Part shown: in pieces, positions 45,695 through 54,574 of the stretch
Layout of the letters: the number at the start of each line of letters is the position of its first letter
Position numbering within the stretch: the first letter of the stretch is position 1
Source: Limnohabitans sp. 2KL-17
GTDB taxonomy: Bacteria > Pseudomonadota > Gammaproteobacteria > Burkholderiales > Burkholderiaceae_C
Reading direction: 5' to 3'
Assembly (NCBI RefSeq): GCF_003063415.1
Contig: NZ_NESK01000007.1
Location: 1 to 64,000, forward strand
DNA: 64,000 bases
Program-made: the position numbers and the translations under genes
The notes under the pieces: generated by a model
Seen by the model: only the letters and a program-made list of their open reading frames with translations
Database searches by the model: none
What the model was told of the DNA's origin: nothing

Positions 45695-46879
45695 TCAATC
45701 ACCGAACATTTTTTGCTTCAACTCACGCCGTTGCTGAGCCTCAAGGGACAAAGTCGCTGTGGGACGGGCCAGCAATCGACCGACTCCGATCGGCTCGCCG
45801 GTTTCATCACAGTAGCCATATTCGCCCGCATCAATCAAACCAATCGATTGCTCGATTTTCTTGAGCAATTTGCGCTCACGGTCACGGGTGCGCAGCTCCA
45901 GAGCATGTTCTTCTTCAATAGTGGCACGGTCTGCCGGATCAGGCACCACCACGGTGTCTTCGCGCAAATGCTCGGTGGTTGCGCCTGCGCTGTTCAGGAT
46001 TTCTTGCTTCAGAACAGACAGCTTGCGGCGGAAATACGCCATTTGAACCTTGTTCATGTACTCCGAGTCGGGCATGGCCAGAATTTCGGCATCGGTCAAG
46101 CTCTCGACCGGCTTGGTCTTCCAGTTGTTGGCCAGTTTGGGGTCTTTCTTGATCGGCGCAAAAGGTGCAGAGACAGCCGCCACGGGGGCGCTGGGCATGA
46201 AACTGGCCTTTGCAGCTGTGGAGGCCACCGCAGGAGGCAGTGAGGGCACGGTGATCTGGGCCAAACGCGCAGAAGGTCGGGTTGATCGAATCAATTGATC
46301 GGGGCCAGCGGGCGCCACTGCCATCACGGCAGCTTGGGCGACCGGAGGGGTCAGTGTCGCCACTTTTTTAACAGTCATAGGTTTCGCTTCAGGTACGGGG
46401 GTCTTCTTTTGAGGAGAAGGTGCGGATTTGACCTTGGCCTTGGGGGCTGGGGTCGACTTCGGTGCAGCAGTGACTGCCTTTTTAGCGATCGGCACTGCAG
46501 CTTTGGGTTTGTTTTTGGAAGTTGCCACCTTGGAAGGCACAACGGCAGGCTTGGACTGCTTGCCAGGCTTAGCGGCAGGTGTGGTTGTTTTGGTTTTCGT
46601 TGCAGCTTTGGTGCCGGGTGAGGCTTTGACAGCGCCCTTGCCTGGTGATACCGGCTTGGCAGGCACGGGCTTTTTGGGGGGCAGGGCTTTTGAAGGTGCC
46701 GTCTTTTTGACCAGTGCAGATTTGGAGGTCACCGATTTTTTGAGTGGTACAGGTTTGGAGGGGGCCGACTTTTTGACCTGTGCAGGTTTGGCAGAGGCCA
46801 CCTTTTTAACCGGTGCCAGCTTTGTTTTCGCCTTGCTTGCAATCACTTTTGTCGTTATTTTTTTATTCGAGGTCTTCAC
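45695..46879 (-). CDS. dksA: DksA-family RNA polymerase-binding protein with a long H1-like N-terminal tail
   Basis: The 394-residue protein has a DksA core in its last 142 residues. The coiled coil (YMNKVQMAYFRRKLSVLKQE and ATIEEEHALELRTRDRE) carries the acidic tip DPADRAT. A globular region reads GYCDETGEPIGVGRLLARP then TATLSLEAQQRRE. DksA enters the RNA polymerase secondary channel and, with ppGpp, mediates the stringent response. Only one of the four zinc-finger Cys remains, as in zinc-independent DksA forms. Residues 1-252 are a Lys/Ala/Pro/Ser/Thr-rich, histone H1-like tail (for example KKSAPSKPVPLKKS), far beyond the usual 150-residue length. GTG 46879 has AGGAG seven bases upstream. 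It shares its strand with a COG0523 GTPase 251 bp away. Confidence 0.88.
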   Translation of the reverse strand: MKTSNKKITTKVIASKAKTKLAPVKKVASAKPAQVKKSAPSKPVPLKKSVTSKSALVKKTAPSKALPPKKPVPAKPVSPGKGAVKASPGTKAATKTKTTTPAAKPGKQSKPAVVPSKVATSKNKPKAAVPIAKKAVTAAPKSTPAPKAKVKSAPSPQKKTPVPEAKPMTVKKVATLTPPVAQAAVMAVAPAGPDQLIRSTRPSARLAQITVPSLPPAVASTAAKASFMPSAPVAAVSAPFAPIKKDPKLANNWKTKPVESLTDAEILAMPDSEYMNKVQMAYFRRKLSVLKQEILNSAGATTEHLREDTVVVPDPADRATIEEEHALELRTRDRERKLLKKIEQSIGLIDAGEYGYCDETGEPIGVGRLLARPTATLSLEAQQRRELKQKMFGD

Positions 46880-47129
46880 GTCTTGTCTCCTGGCCGTGTG
46901 AAAAGGCAGGCCCAAACCCCTTGCCACACAGCAGCAACCGATTGGAAAACCTGTTCATTTGCGTTTCGAGCCCCTGTTATAGACCTGACAGGGTTCACCA
47001 GCCTTGCCCAAAAGGGAGGCCTCAGGCGGGCGATTGTAGCGATAAGAAGGATCAAAAAATGCCAGGCAGACGATTAAAGACAGGAATGCAAAAAATGCCA
47101 TAAAGGCAGCTTATGCGGTGCCCAGCCCA

Positions 47130-48215
47130 TCAGACGAGGCACTGCTCCAAACCTTGCAGCAGAATGTCTTTGGGTAAATCGATGCCAATGAACACCATCT
47201 TGCTCATTTTGGATTCACCATCGGCCCACATCGGACCCAAATCGCTGCCCATGAGTTGGTGCACCCCCTGGAAAATCACCTTGCGCTCTGTGCCGCGCAT
47301 GTTGAGCACGCCTTTGTAACGCAGCATGCGAGGGCCATAAATGTTGACGATGGCACCCAGAAAGTCTTCCAGCTTGGCCGGCTCAAACGCCCTGTCCGAC
47401 CTGAAAACAAAACTTTTCACATCGTCGTCGTGGTGATGGTGATGGCCTTGTCCTTGGCCCTTTTCAGGGGCATGCGAGGGGTGGTCGCAATGCTCGCCAT
47501 GGTCGTGATCATGTTGGTGTGAAGGGTGGTCGCAGTCATCACCATGCACATGGTCATGGTCATTTAAAAAGTCCGGGTCGATGTCAAGTTTGGCGTTCAG
47601 ATTAAAGCCTTTGAGATCGAACACCTCCGACAGCGCCACCTCACCAAAATGCACCACTTTTTGCGGCGCACGCGGGTTCATGTGTTTCAGGCGGTGTTGC
47701 AGGGCGTCGAGTTCTTGCGCTGGCACAAGATCGGCCTTGCTGATGAAAATCTGGTCGGCAAAACCCACCTGTCGACGGGCCTCCTGCCGGTCGTTCAGTT
47801 GCTGGGCAGCATGCTTGGCATCCACCAAAGTCAGAATCGAGTCGAGCAAAAAGGTCTCGGCAATCTCATCGTCCATGAAAAATGTTTGCGCCACTGGTCC
47901 CGGATCGGCCAAGCCGGTGGTCTCTATCACAATGCGGTCAAAGTTCAGCAGGCCCTTGCGGCGCTTGGCAGCCAGCAACTGCAAAGTGGCACGCAGGTCC
48001 TCGCGAATCGTGCAGCAGATGCAGCCGTTGCTCATCTGAATGATTTGCTCATTGGTTTCCGACACCAGGATCTCGGTGTCGATGTTCTCCTCGCCAAACT
48101 CGTTTTCGATCACAGCGATTTTCTGGCCGTGGGCCTCGGACAGCACGCGCTTGAGCAGTGTGGTTTTGCCCGAACCGAGAAAGCCTGTGAGGATGGTGGT
48201 GGGGATCAGGGACAT
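47130..48215 (-). CDS. COG0523 (CobW/YjiA-type) GTPase with His-rich metal-binding loop
   Basis: This 361-residue G3E-family GTPase is a likely metallochaperone or metal-insertion factor. It has Walker A GFLGSGKTTLLKR (residues 11-23), the metal-site CICC (65-68), Walker B region VIETTGLADPGPV and ISKADLV (NKxD-like). A His/Asp-rich loop at about 219-265 contains two copies of CDHPSH and an HHHHH run. The C-terminal CobW domain has MRGTERKVIFQGVHQLMG. The metal is unknown; Zn is common for this group. It lies upstream of the zinc-ligand-poor DksA gene on the same strand. I saw no clear Zur palindrome before it. Confidence 0.88.
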   Translation of the reverse strand: MSLIPTTILTGFLGSGKTTLLKRVLSEAHGQKIAVIENEFGEENIDTEILVSETNEQIIQMSNGCICCTIREDLRATLQLLAAKRRKGLLNFDRIVIETTGLADPGPVAQTFFMDDEIAETFLLDSILTLVDAKHAAQQLNDRQEARRQVGFADQIFISKADLVPAQELDALQHRLKHMNPRAPQKVVHFGEVALSEVFDLKGFNLNAKLDIDPDFLNDHDHVHGDDCDHPSHQHDHDHGEHCDHPSHAPEKGQGQGHHHHHDDDVKSFVFRSDRAFEPAKLEDFLGAIVNIYGPRMLRYKGVLNMRGTERKVIFQGVHQLMGSDLGPMWADGESKMSKMVFIGIDLPKDILLQGLEQCLV

Positions 48216-48334
48216 GTCGCAATTCCGCTCAAAAGGTCAAAAAAACAAGAGTGCAAGTGTAGCGACACATTCAAATCCACCGTGCGTAGGTCGGGCTTGG
48301 CCTCACACAGCGAGCGTGCACCAGCCCAGCAGAT

Positions 48335-49309
48335 TCATTTGCGTTTGGCCCGAGGGTGTGCGGCGTCGTAGGCCTTGGCCAGATGCTGAAAATCCAGCCG
48401 CGTGTAAACCTGCGTGGTGGTGATGTTGGCGTGGCCCAGCAGCTCCTGCACAGCCCGCAAATCACCGCTGGACTGCAGCACATGACTGGCAAACGAATGA
48501 CGCAGCATGTGCGGGTGCACGGGTGTCGCCAAGCCCGCCAGCAAGCTGCGCCGCTTAAGCCGTTGTGCCACACCGCGCGCCGTCAGGCGCGTGCCATGTC
48601 GACCCGGAAACAGCGCCAGCGCCAGCGCCGATGTGCCCGGGGCTGAGCGAGTCAACATGCCGGGCAACTGGGGCCGCACCGCCAGCCAATGGGTCAGCGC
48701 CTCGATGGCTGAGCGACCCAAAGGAACACTGCGGCGCTTGCTGCCCTTGCCCTGCACCTGGACCTCGGCATTGGGCAAATCGATCCAGCCACGTCCGGCG
48801 CGATTGGCCTCTGTGCTCGCCACCACATCCAGCCCCGTCAATTCGGCAATGCGCAGTCCACAGCCATAAAGCAGCTCCACCATCGCTGCATCACGCGCTT
48901 CCAGCCACGGGTCATCCCCGGTTTCTTTGTGCTCGGCCAATTGCACAGCCTCGTCCACACCCAGCGCTTTGGGCAAAGGCTTGGCCACGCGTGGCGCACG
49001 CACATCGACCACCGGGTTGTGTGAAACCAGGCCTTCGCGCCCCAGCCATGTGTAAAAACCGCGCCATCCCGACAAAATGAGGGCAATGCCGCGACCACTG
49101 CGTCCCGCACTGTGCATCTGCGCCACCCATCGGCGCACATGGCCGCTTTGCACCTGCAGCAAGGGGACCTGTGATGCCAAGGCCATGTCGGCCAGCCGAA
49201 TCAAGTCAAGGCGGTAAAGAGTGCACGTGCGCTCGGCCAGCCGCTTTTCAAAACGCACATGCGCCAGATAACGAATAACCAGCGGATCGGTGCTTGCCGC
49301 ATCGGACAT
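48335..49309 (-). CDS. xerC: Tyrosine recombinase XerC
   Basis: The 324-residue site-specific recombinase resolves chromosome dimers at dif with XerD. Catalytic residues fit YGCGLRIAEL (Arg I), the beta-hairpin Lys in GKGSKRRSVPLG, HPHMLRHSFASH (His-xx-Arg), ELLGHANI and VYTRLDF (nucleophile Tyr). The N-terminal SAM-like core-binding domain spans about residues 10-100. It sits three bases after DUF484 in the conserved dapF-DUF484-xerC operon. Confidence 0.95.
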   Translation of the reverse strand: MSDAASTDPLVIRYLAHVRFEKRLAERTCTLYRLDLIRLADMALASQVPLLQVQSGHVRRWVAQMHSAGRSGRGIALILSGWRGFYTWLGREGLVSHNPVVDVRAPRVAKPLPKALGVDEAVQLAEHKETGDDPWLEARDAAMVELLYGCGLRIAELTGLDVVASTEANRAGRGWIDLPNAEVQVQGKGSKRRSVPLGRSAIEALTHWLAVRPQLPGMLTRSAPGTSALALALFPGRHGTRLTARGVAQRLKRRSLLAGLATPVHPHMLRHSFASHVLQSSGDLRAVQELLGHANITTTQVYTRLDFQHLAKAYDAAHPRAKRK

Positions 49310-49312
49310 GGG

Positions 49313-50002
49313 TCAGGCCTGTGGTGCCCGCAACACAGACAAAGCAGCACCCGCCAGTTCGGCCAGACGCTCGAGCAAGTCGGTGCCCATCTGGCTGTTG
49401 AAGCGCTGCGCGTCGGGTGATGCCAGAACCAGCAAGCCAAAAGCCGGCTGACCTGGCGCAGCACGCAAAGCCAGCAACGCCAAAGAGGCCGCTTGCGTGG
49501 GCTGGTCCAACCACTGAACGGCTTCGTAGCCTGCATTCGGTCCGACATAAGGCGTGTCCAGCGATGTGGCCAAAATTTGCACCGCTTCCGTCACGCCTTG
49601 CGCACATGCCGCCTGAGCGTATTGACCTTGCAGCGACCACAAACGCAACGCCACTTGAGGCACCTGAAACAACTCGCGGATGTTGTCCACTGCCAAATCG
49701 GCCAGGTGATCAGGCGGCGTGACCAGCAGTTCGCACGACCAGCGGTGCAGCTTGTCAGTGAGGATCATGTTTTCGTTGCCATGCCGGATCATGTCCATGA
49801 TGCGGTGCTCCAAGCCCTTGATCTTGTCGCGCAGCATTTGCGCCTGGCGCTCTTGCAAGCCCACCGTGCGGTGGCTTTGCGGGTGCGTCAGTTGCACCGA
49901 TGCCAGCAAAGAGGCGTGACGCTCAAAAAAATCAGGCGTATTCACCAGGTAGTCGGCGATATCGTCTTCGGTGATCGGGCTCATTGGCTCGGAGGGGTTC
50001 AT
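49313..50002 (-). CDS. DUF484 family protein (GAF-like)
   Basis: A 229-residue member of the DUF484 family. An N-terminal segment (ITEDDIADYLVNTPDFFERH) and a coiled-coil-like region (LQERQAQMLRDKIKGLEHRI) precede a GAF-like domain (about 95-225). The family is widespread between dapF and xerC but has no assigned biochemical role. ATG 50002 or the internal ATG at 49984 could be the start. It lies 17 bp after dapF. Confidence 0.9.
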   Translation of the reverse strand: MNPSEPMSPITEDDIADYLVNTPDFFERHASLLASVQLTHPQSHRTVGLQERQAQMLRDKIKGLEHRIMDMIRHGNENMILTDKLHRWSCELLVTPPDHLADLAVDNIRELFQVPQVALRLWSLQGQYAQAACAQGVTEAVQILATSLDTPYVGPNAGYEAVQWLDQPTQAASLALLALRAAPGQPAFGLLVLASPDAQRFNSQMGTDLLERLAELAGAALSVLRAPQA

Positions 50003-50019
50003 TTCATGGCTCCAAAAAT

Positions 50020-50892
50020 TCAGGAAAGATGGTCGGGCACGTTGATTTCGCCCTCAAAAACGGAGGTGGCGGGGCCCGTCATCAGCACTGGGCTGTCGGC
50101 CTGGCCTGCCCATTCGATGGTCAGCGAGCCGCCGTGGGTTTGCACATCGACACGGTTGTCTAGCCAGCCCTGGCGGATGCCCGCTACCACCGCCGCACAA
50201 GCGCCCGTACCGCACGCCAGCGTCTCGCCAGAGCCGCGCTCGAACACCCGCAACTTGATCTGGCTGCGGGAGACAAGCTGCATGAACCCCGCATTCACCC
50301 GTTTGGGAAACGCCGGGTGATTTTCAATCAGGGGGCCTTGGGCCAAGACAGAAAAGCTGTCCACGTTGTCGACCCTCTGAACGGCGTGCGGGTTGCCCAT
50401 CGACAGCACCGCCACACGGGCAATGCCTGACTGGCCCAGCGCCAGATCAAACACCGGCCAGCCGTTGACTTGGTCACTGACCAGTCCGATCGGGTTGAAG
50501 GGCACGCGGTCCCAGTCGAACACCGGCGCCCCCATGTTGACGGTCACTCGGCCATCGGGGTTCATGTGCAACTCGATTTCGCCTTGTTGCACCTTGACGC
50601 GCACCGTGGTTTTGTCGGTCAGCCCCTTGTCGAGGACATAACGCACAAAGCAGCGCGCCCCGTTGCCGCAATGCTCGACCTCACCGCCATCGGCGTTGTG
50701 GATCACGTATTCAAAGTCCAGCCCGGCAGCCGGTGATGGCCGCACGCTCAGGACCTGGTCAGCACCCACGCCAAAGTGGCGGTCAGCCAAAAAACGGTAC
50801 TGGGCTCCGCTCAGGCCCAGGCGACCACGGGTCTCATCGAGCACGACAAAATCGTTGCCGGCCCCTTGCATCTTGGTAAAGCGAATGTGCAT
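50020..50892 (-). CDS. dapF: Diaminopimelate epimerase
   Basis: The 290-residue cofactor-independent racemase converts LL-DAP to meso-DAP for lysine and peptidoglycan. The catalytic Cys pair lies in EHCGNGARC and [11 protein letters not shown]. The N-terminus [20 protein letters not shown] matches orthologues, fixing ATG 50892; the frame is open for 89 codons more upstream. It is divergent from the Nudix/MBL gene with 71 bp between starts. Confidence 0.97.
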   Translation of the reverse strand: MHIRFTKMQGAGNDFVVLDETRGRLGLSGAQYRFLADRHFGVGADQVLSVRPSPAAGLDFEYVIHNADGGEVEHCGNGARCFVRYVLDKGLTDKTTVRVKVQQGEIELHMNPDGRVTVNMGAPVFDWDRVPFNPIGLVSDQVNGWPVFDLALGQSGIARVAVLSMGNPHAVQRVDNVDSFSVLAQGPLIENHPAFPKRVNAGFMQLVSRSQIKLRVFERGSGETLACGTGACAAVVAGIRQGWLDNRVDVQTHGGSLTIEWAGQADSPVLMTGPATSVFEGEINVPDHLS

Positions 50893-50963
50893 GGCGGGGA
50901 TTATCGCCTTTGAGACTGGCATGCACCGGGGGACAGTCGCCTCGGCCGGCCCGATAATGCGGC

Positions 50964-52631
50964 ATGGCACGCACATCCCAACTCCTGCACACCCAACGTG
51001 AACCTGCGCCCCTGCGCCCTGCAGCCACCGTGCTGCTGCTGCGCGATGGGCCCGATGGCATCGAGGTCTTGATGACACGCCGGTCCATGACCGCCAGCTT
51101 TGCGCCTGGCGCCTACGTATTTCCCGGCGGCGGCATTGACAGCGCGGACGCCCAGGCACACAGCATGGCCCACCGCCGCGCCAAGCAAAGTGACCTGCAC
51201 CTGACCCAAGCCATCGCGGCCATCCGCGAAAGCTTCGAAGAACTGGGCGTTTTGTTCGCCCGCCACGCCGATGGGCGATGGGCCGACAACGCCGACATCG
51301 CCACCATCAACCGCCAAGCCCCCCCTGACACGTCGTTCTACGCCCAATGCCAACACCAGGGTTTGACGCTGGCCGCAGACCAAGTCTTTGTGCTGGCCCA
51401 CTGGATCACCGACCGCGACCTGCCGCGCCGCTTTGACGTGCCCTTTCTGGTCGCCCAAATGCCTGAGGGTCAAACCCCGGTGGCCGACGAATCCGAACAG
51501 TTCGAACCCGTCTGGGTGCGTCCTGCCGATGCTTTGTCACGCCATGCAAACGGCGACTTCTTCATCGTTTTCCCGACCATCCGCACACTGCAACGGCTGA
51601 CAGCCTTTGCCCTGGTGCAAGACGTGCTGCAAGCCTGCGCCGTGAACGACGAACCCCTCTGGACCAGCTGCCCTCGGGCGGGTTGGCTGGCGGGCAACGA
51701 AGCGCGCTATATGGAGCACGAGGCTCCTTTTGGCGAATTGGCGCTGGTCACACCCGATGGGCAAATCCACCACCACCTGGACTGGCAAACCGAGGGCCCC
51801 GTGCCCTTGCTCAAAAACCTGCAGCGCCTGACGGCCCCCAACCCGGGCGTGATGACGGGCCCCGGCACCAACAGCTACTTGTTGGGCGACCCGAACACCG
51901 GCTACATCGCCATCGACCCCGGTCCTGCCGATGTCGATCACCTGAAACGCATCTGGCGTGCAGCGGGTGGACACATCCGCATGATTGTCTGCACGCATTC
52001 GCACCCCGACCATTCACCGGGTGCCCGGCCTCTGCAAGCGCTTTGCACCCACAAACCACCCATCCTGGGTATGGCCTCGCGCCCCACGTCGCGGGCCAAC
52101 AGCCAGTTCGTACCCGACCGGGAACTGGAAGACGGTGAAAAACTGGTTCTGCAAGGCACTGGGCCAGATGGCGACATCACGCACACGCTGCGCACCGTCC
52201 ACACCCCCGGCCATGCAGCCAACCATCTGTGCCTAGTGCTCGAAGAAGACGGCTTGCTTTTTTCAGGCGACCACGTGCTCAACGGCAGCACCACCGTGAT
52301 CGACCCGCCCGATGGCCACATGGGCGACTACCTGGCCTCCCTGGACAAACTGGCCACCGCTTGTGAAGCAGACGGCATCGAGTTCATCTTGCCTGCCCAT
52401 GGCCATGTGCTGGGCTTTGCGCACCAGGCTATCACCCAGCTGCGGGCGCATCGCCTTCGGCGGGAAGCCAAAATCGCCGCCGCCATGCAGGCCATGCCCC
52501 AGGGCAGCTTGCAGGAATGGGTCGAAAAAGCCTACGACGACGTGCCGCCGCGCCTTTGGCCTGTGGCCGCACGCTCGCTGCAAGCGCATGTGGACCACAT
52601 CCGGGAACAAGCATTGGCTTGCGAGCCATGA
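50964..52631 (+). CDS. Nudix hydrolase fused to a metallo-beta-lactamase-fold hydrolase
   Basis: This 555-residue two-domain protein has an N-terminal Nudix-like domain (about 15-235) with [11 protein letters not shown] and the catalytic helix [13 protein letters not shown]. An insertion separates the Gly and the REUxEE halves of the Nudix box. The C-terminal LACTB2-like MBL domain (about 270-530) has [10 protein letters not shown] (HxHxDH), a His in [13 protein letters not shown] and PAHGH. Each domain resembles stand-alone enzymes acting on nucleotide or acyl-CoA derivatives and on RNA or thioesters respectively; the joint substrate is unknown. An S4-domain gene follows after 28 bp. Confidence 0.88.
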   Translation: MARTSQLLHTQREPAPLRPAATVLLLRDGPDGIEVLMTRRSMTASFAPGAYVFPGGGIDSADAQAHSMAHRRAKQSDLHLTQAIAAIRESFEELGVLFARHADGRWADNADIATINRQAPPDTSFYAQCQHQGLTLAADQVFVLAHWITDRDLPRRFDVPFLVAQMPEGQTPVADESEQFEPVWVRPADALSRHANGDFFIVFPTIRTLQRLTAFALVQDVLQACAVNDEPLWTSCPRAGWLAGNEARYMEHEAPFGELALVTPDGQIHHHLDWQTEGPVPLLKNLQRLTAPNPGVMTGPGTNSYLLGDPNTGYIAIDPGPADVDHLKRIWRAAGGHIRMIVCTHSHPDHSPGARPLQALCTHKPPILGMASRPTSRANSQFVPDRELEDGEKLVLQGTGPDGDITHTLRTVHTPGHAANHLCLVLEEDGLLFSGDHVLNGSTTVIDPPDGHMGDYLASLDKLATACEADGIEFILPAHGHVLGFAHQAITQLRAHRLRREAKIAAAMQAMPQGSLQEWVEKAYDDVPPRLWPVAARSLQAHVDHIREQALACEP

Positions 52632-52659
52632 GGCTTTTTGAGATTTTTTGAAAGACTTG

Positions 52660-53355
52660 ATGACCCCCTCTGAAGAAGGTATCCGATTGGCCAAGCGCGT
52701 GGCGGCGGACCAAAATTGCTCTCGCCGTGAAGCCGAAGCCCTTATCGTGGCAGGTGGCGTGCAGGTGACGGGCAAAGTGGTCACCGACCCGGCCCGGCGC
52801 GTCAAGGACGAGCAAGCCGTTAACGTCAATCGCCTGGTCTCCATGGCAGCACTGGCACCGCTGACCCTGGTGCTTTTCAAGCCTGCCGACCTGGTTGCCA
52901 ACCTGGCCTGGCTGCAAAACACCGTGGGTCTGAAGTCACCCCGGCCGGGCATTTGGGGCGCCGAGCGGCTGGCCAAAATGCAGCAACCCCTGCCTTTGCC
53001 CAAAGCGGCCAGTGGCTTGAGTATATTTTCCGACGATGTGGGGGTGTTGCGCCACCTCGAAGACCGCCGCAGCCCAATGGAACAAGAATGGATGGCCACC
53101 CTCGGGGGGCCAGTGCCCGAGGGCCTGCTCAAAGCCCTGAGCGGACCAGGCTTGCGCCCCAGCATCAACCGGCAGACCGAAACCGTCACCGTGCTGCGCA
53201 TTGCAGGCAAAGACATCGATGGCCAAGAGCTGGGTCGGTGGCTCGACCAGCAATGCCCCCTGCAAGACCTGCGCCGCCAGCGCGTGGGCCGCCTCAGTCT
53301 GGCACCAATGGTCCCAGGCGAATGGCGGCAGCTGGAAGGCTACGAACGCTTTTAG
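52660..53355 (+). CDS. S4 RNA-binding / pseudouridine synthase-like protein lacking the catalytic Asp
   Basis: The 231-residue protein resembles RsuA/RluF-type rRNA pseudouridine synthases. An S4 domain (about 7-55, RLAKRVAADQNCSRREAEAL) is followed by a diverged synthase domain. The catalytic motif G-R-L-D-x-x-T-x-G-L is represented by PLPKAASGLSIFSDD at about 112-126, so the essential Asp position is Pro. It may bind RNA without modifying it. ATG 52660 is preferred over a TTG four codons upstream. It is probably co-transcribed with the Nudix/MBL gene. Confidence 0.75.
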   Translation: MTPSEEGIRLAKRVAADQNCSRREAEALIVAGGVQVTGKVVTDPARRVKDEQAVNVNRLVSMAALAPLTLVLFKPADLVANLAWLQNTVGLKSPRPGIWGAERLAKMQQPLPLPKAASGLSIFSDDVGVLRHLEDRRSPMEQEWMATLGGPVPEGLLKALSGPGLRPSINRQTETVTVLRIAGKDIDGQELGRWLDQQCPLQDLRRQRVGRLSLAPMVPGEWRQLEGYERF

Positions 53356-53520
53356 TTGATTTTCGACAAAAACACACAGGATTTACCCTTGAATTACAAC
53401 GGGCAATCCCCAATTATTCTTTCAGTCTGAGAAAATGACTCACCAGTCATAACTGCAACCAGCAGCCAATGACGAGGCAAAGCCCAACAGGGTTTTGTCC
53501 AACGCAGAAAGGAGCACACC

Positions 53521-54042
53521 ATGCGTTTGAGCACCAAGAGCCGATTTGCCGTCACCGCCATGATCGACGTGGCACTGCGCGAAGACCGCGGGCCCGTTTC
53601 ATTGGCCGCTATCAGCGTGCGCCACCAGATTTCGCTGTCCTATCTGGAGCAGCTGTTCAGCAAATTGCGCCAACAAGGCCTGGTTGAAAGCACCCGTGGC
53701 CCTGGCGGCGGTTATTCGCTGTCGCGCAATGCCGAAAAAATCACCATGGCCGACATCGTGGGCGCGGTCGATGCATCGTCAGACGAAGAAGCGGCTGCCG
53801 ATGGCGGCTGGATGAACAGCGACCTGTGGGCCAGCCTGAACGAAAAGATGCTGACGCATCTGCAGTCCATCAGCCTGCGCCAACTGGTGGCCGAGCAACG
53901 CACCAAGGGTGTGACGGTCGAGCCAGCACCACAGCCTGCCATCAAGCGTGGCGTGTTTGCCAAGCCCAAAAGCACCCTGAAAATCACTGCACCCAACTCG
54001 GTGTTTGCGCTGGCCAACAGCCTGATGCCCTCGCGCGGCTGA
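53521..54042 (+). CDS. Rrf2-family regulator, IscR-like but without cysteines
   Basis: A 173-residue winged-helix regulator. The DNA-binding half is very IscR-like: MRLSTKSRFAVTAMIDVAL, SLSYLEQLFSKLRQQGLV and RGPGGGYSLSRNAEKI. IscR normally has three Cys holding a [2Fe-2S] cluster after AVD; here that segment is acidic (DASSDEEAAADGG) and the whole protein has no cysteine. A basic C-terminal tail (IKRGVFAKPKSTLKI) follows. AAAGGAG lies upstream of ATG. No isc genes are nearby; cysK lies beyond rnpB. It may work as a constitutively apo-type IscR or as a CymR-like regulator (inference). Confidence 0.82.
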   Translation: MRLSTKSRFAVTAMIDVALREDRGPVSLAAISVRHQISLSYLEQLFSKLRQQGLVESTRGPGGGYSLSRNAEKITMADIVGAVDASSDEEAAADGGWMNSDLWASLNEKMLTHLQSISLRQLVAEQRTKGVTVEPAPQPAIKRGVFAKPKSTLKITAPNSVFALANSLMPSRG

Positions 54043-54080
54043 CGCGGTGAAAATCTGGCGCTGGCTTGATCACCGCCCCA

Positions 54081-54109
54081 CAAAAAACCCGCTTCGGCGG
54101 GTTTTTTTG
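54081..54109. terminator. Bidirectional terminator shared by the Rrf2 gene and rnpB
   Basis: The stem aaaaaacccgc / gcgggttttttt has a ttcg tetraloop and T-runs on both strands. It sits between the plus-strand Rrf2 gene and the minus-strand rnpB. Confidence 0.92.
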
Positions 54110-54121
54110 TCATTGAAAAGT

Positions 54122-54474
54122 GTGAAGCTCGCCGATAAGCCGGATTCTGTGCACAACGGTTGCCCGTTGTGTGACCGCCATTACTCTGGACCGGGGGTCG
54201 CCCACCCGGCTCGATGCTACCTACCCGCCAACTCACCCCGCGGAACCACAGGGAGAAACAACGCGGCGAACCGCGTCACTTCAGGAAGGCCTACTTGGTA
54301 TTGCTGCGCGTAGAGATTGCCCGTTTCACCCGCACTGAAGCGGCTCGTCTCTGTTGCTCTGATCCTCACCTCACGGTGGAGAGGCATTGCCTCCTACGCT
54401 GTCCTGTGCAGTCCGGACGTTCCTCCAGTGCACCCTTTCGGGTCTTGCACCAGCGACGGTCTGGCGAGCTTCAC
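54122..54474 (-). ncRNA. rnpB: RNase P RNA (class A)
   Basis: The catalytic RNA of RNase P matures tRNA 5' ends. The minus-strand transcript begins GTGAAGCTCGCC and ends GGCGAGCTTCAC, a perfect 12-bp P1 helix. Conserved core elements are GAGGAACGTCCGGAC (CR-I/P4 5' strand), AGGATCAGAGCAACAGA-type CR-II/III sequence, GGTGAAACGGGCAATC, and ACAGAATCCGGCTTAT (P4 3' strand plus CR-V). At about 353 nt it is normal for betaproteobacteria. A strong terminator follows at 54081-54109. Confidence 0.97.
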
Positions 54475-54574
54475 ATGCCAATTATCGCCTGCGGGCATAT
54501 GCTCATGCCGATAAAGGTCTGAACTTTCACGCACAATGTTTTTTTGCCCCAAAGTTTCAGCCTGGAGAAGCGAC

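Noticed and set aside
46428-46901. Plus-strand ORF opposite the H1-like tail of the DksA gene
   Set aside because: Its low-complexity Ala/Gly/Leu sequence is the antisense image of the Lys/Pro-rich tail, and it has no independent signals.
48216-48334. Possible Zur site before the COG0523 GTPase
   Set aside because: I looked for a GTTATA/TATAAC-like palindrome and saw none.
53386-53403. Possible IscR-type palindrome CCCTTG...CAACGGG before the Rrf2 gene
   Set aside because: The two halves are out of register by one base and do not fit the type 2 IscR spacing; too weak to annotate.
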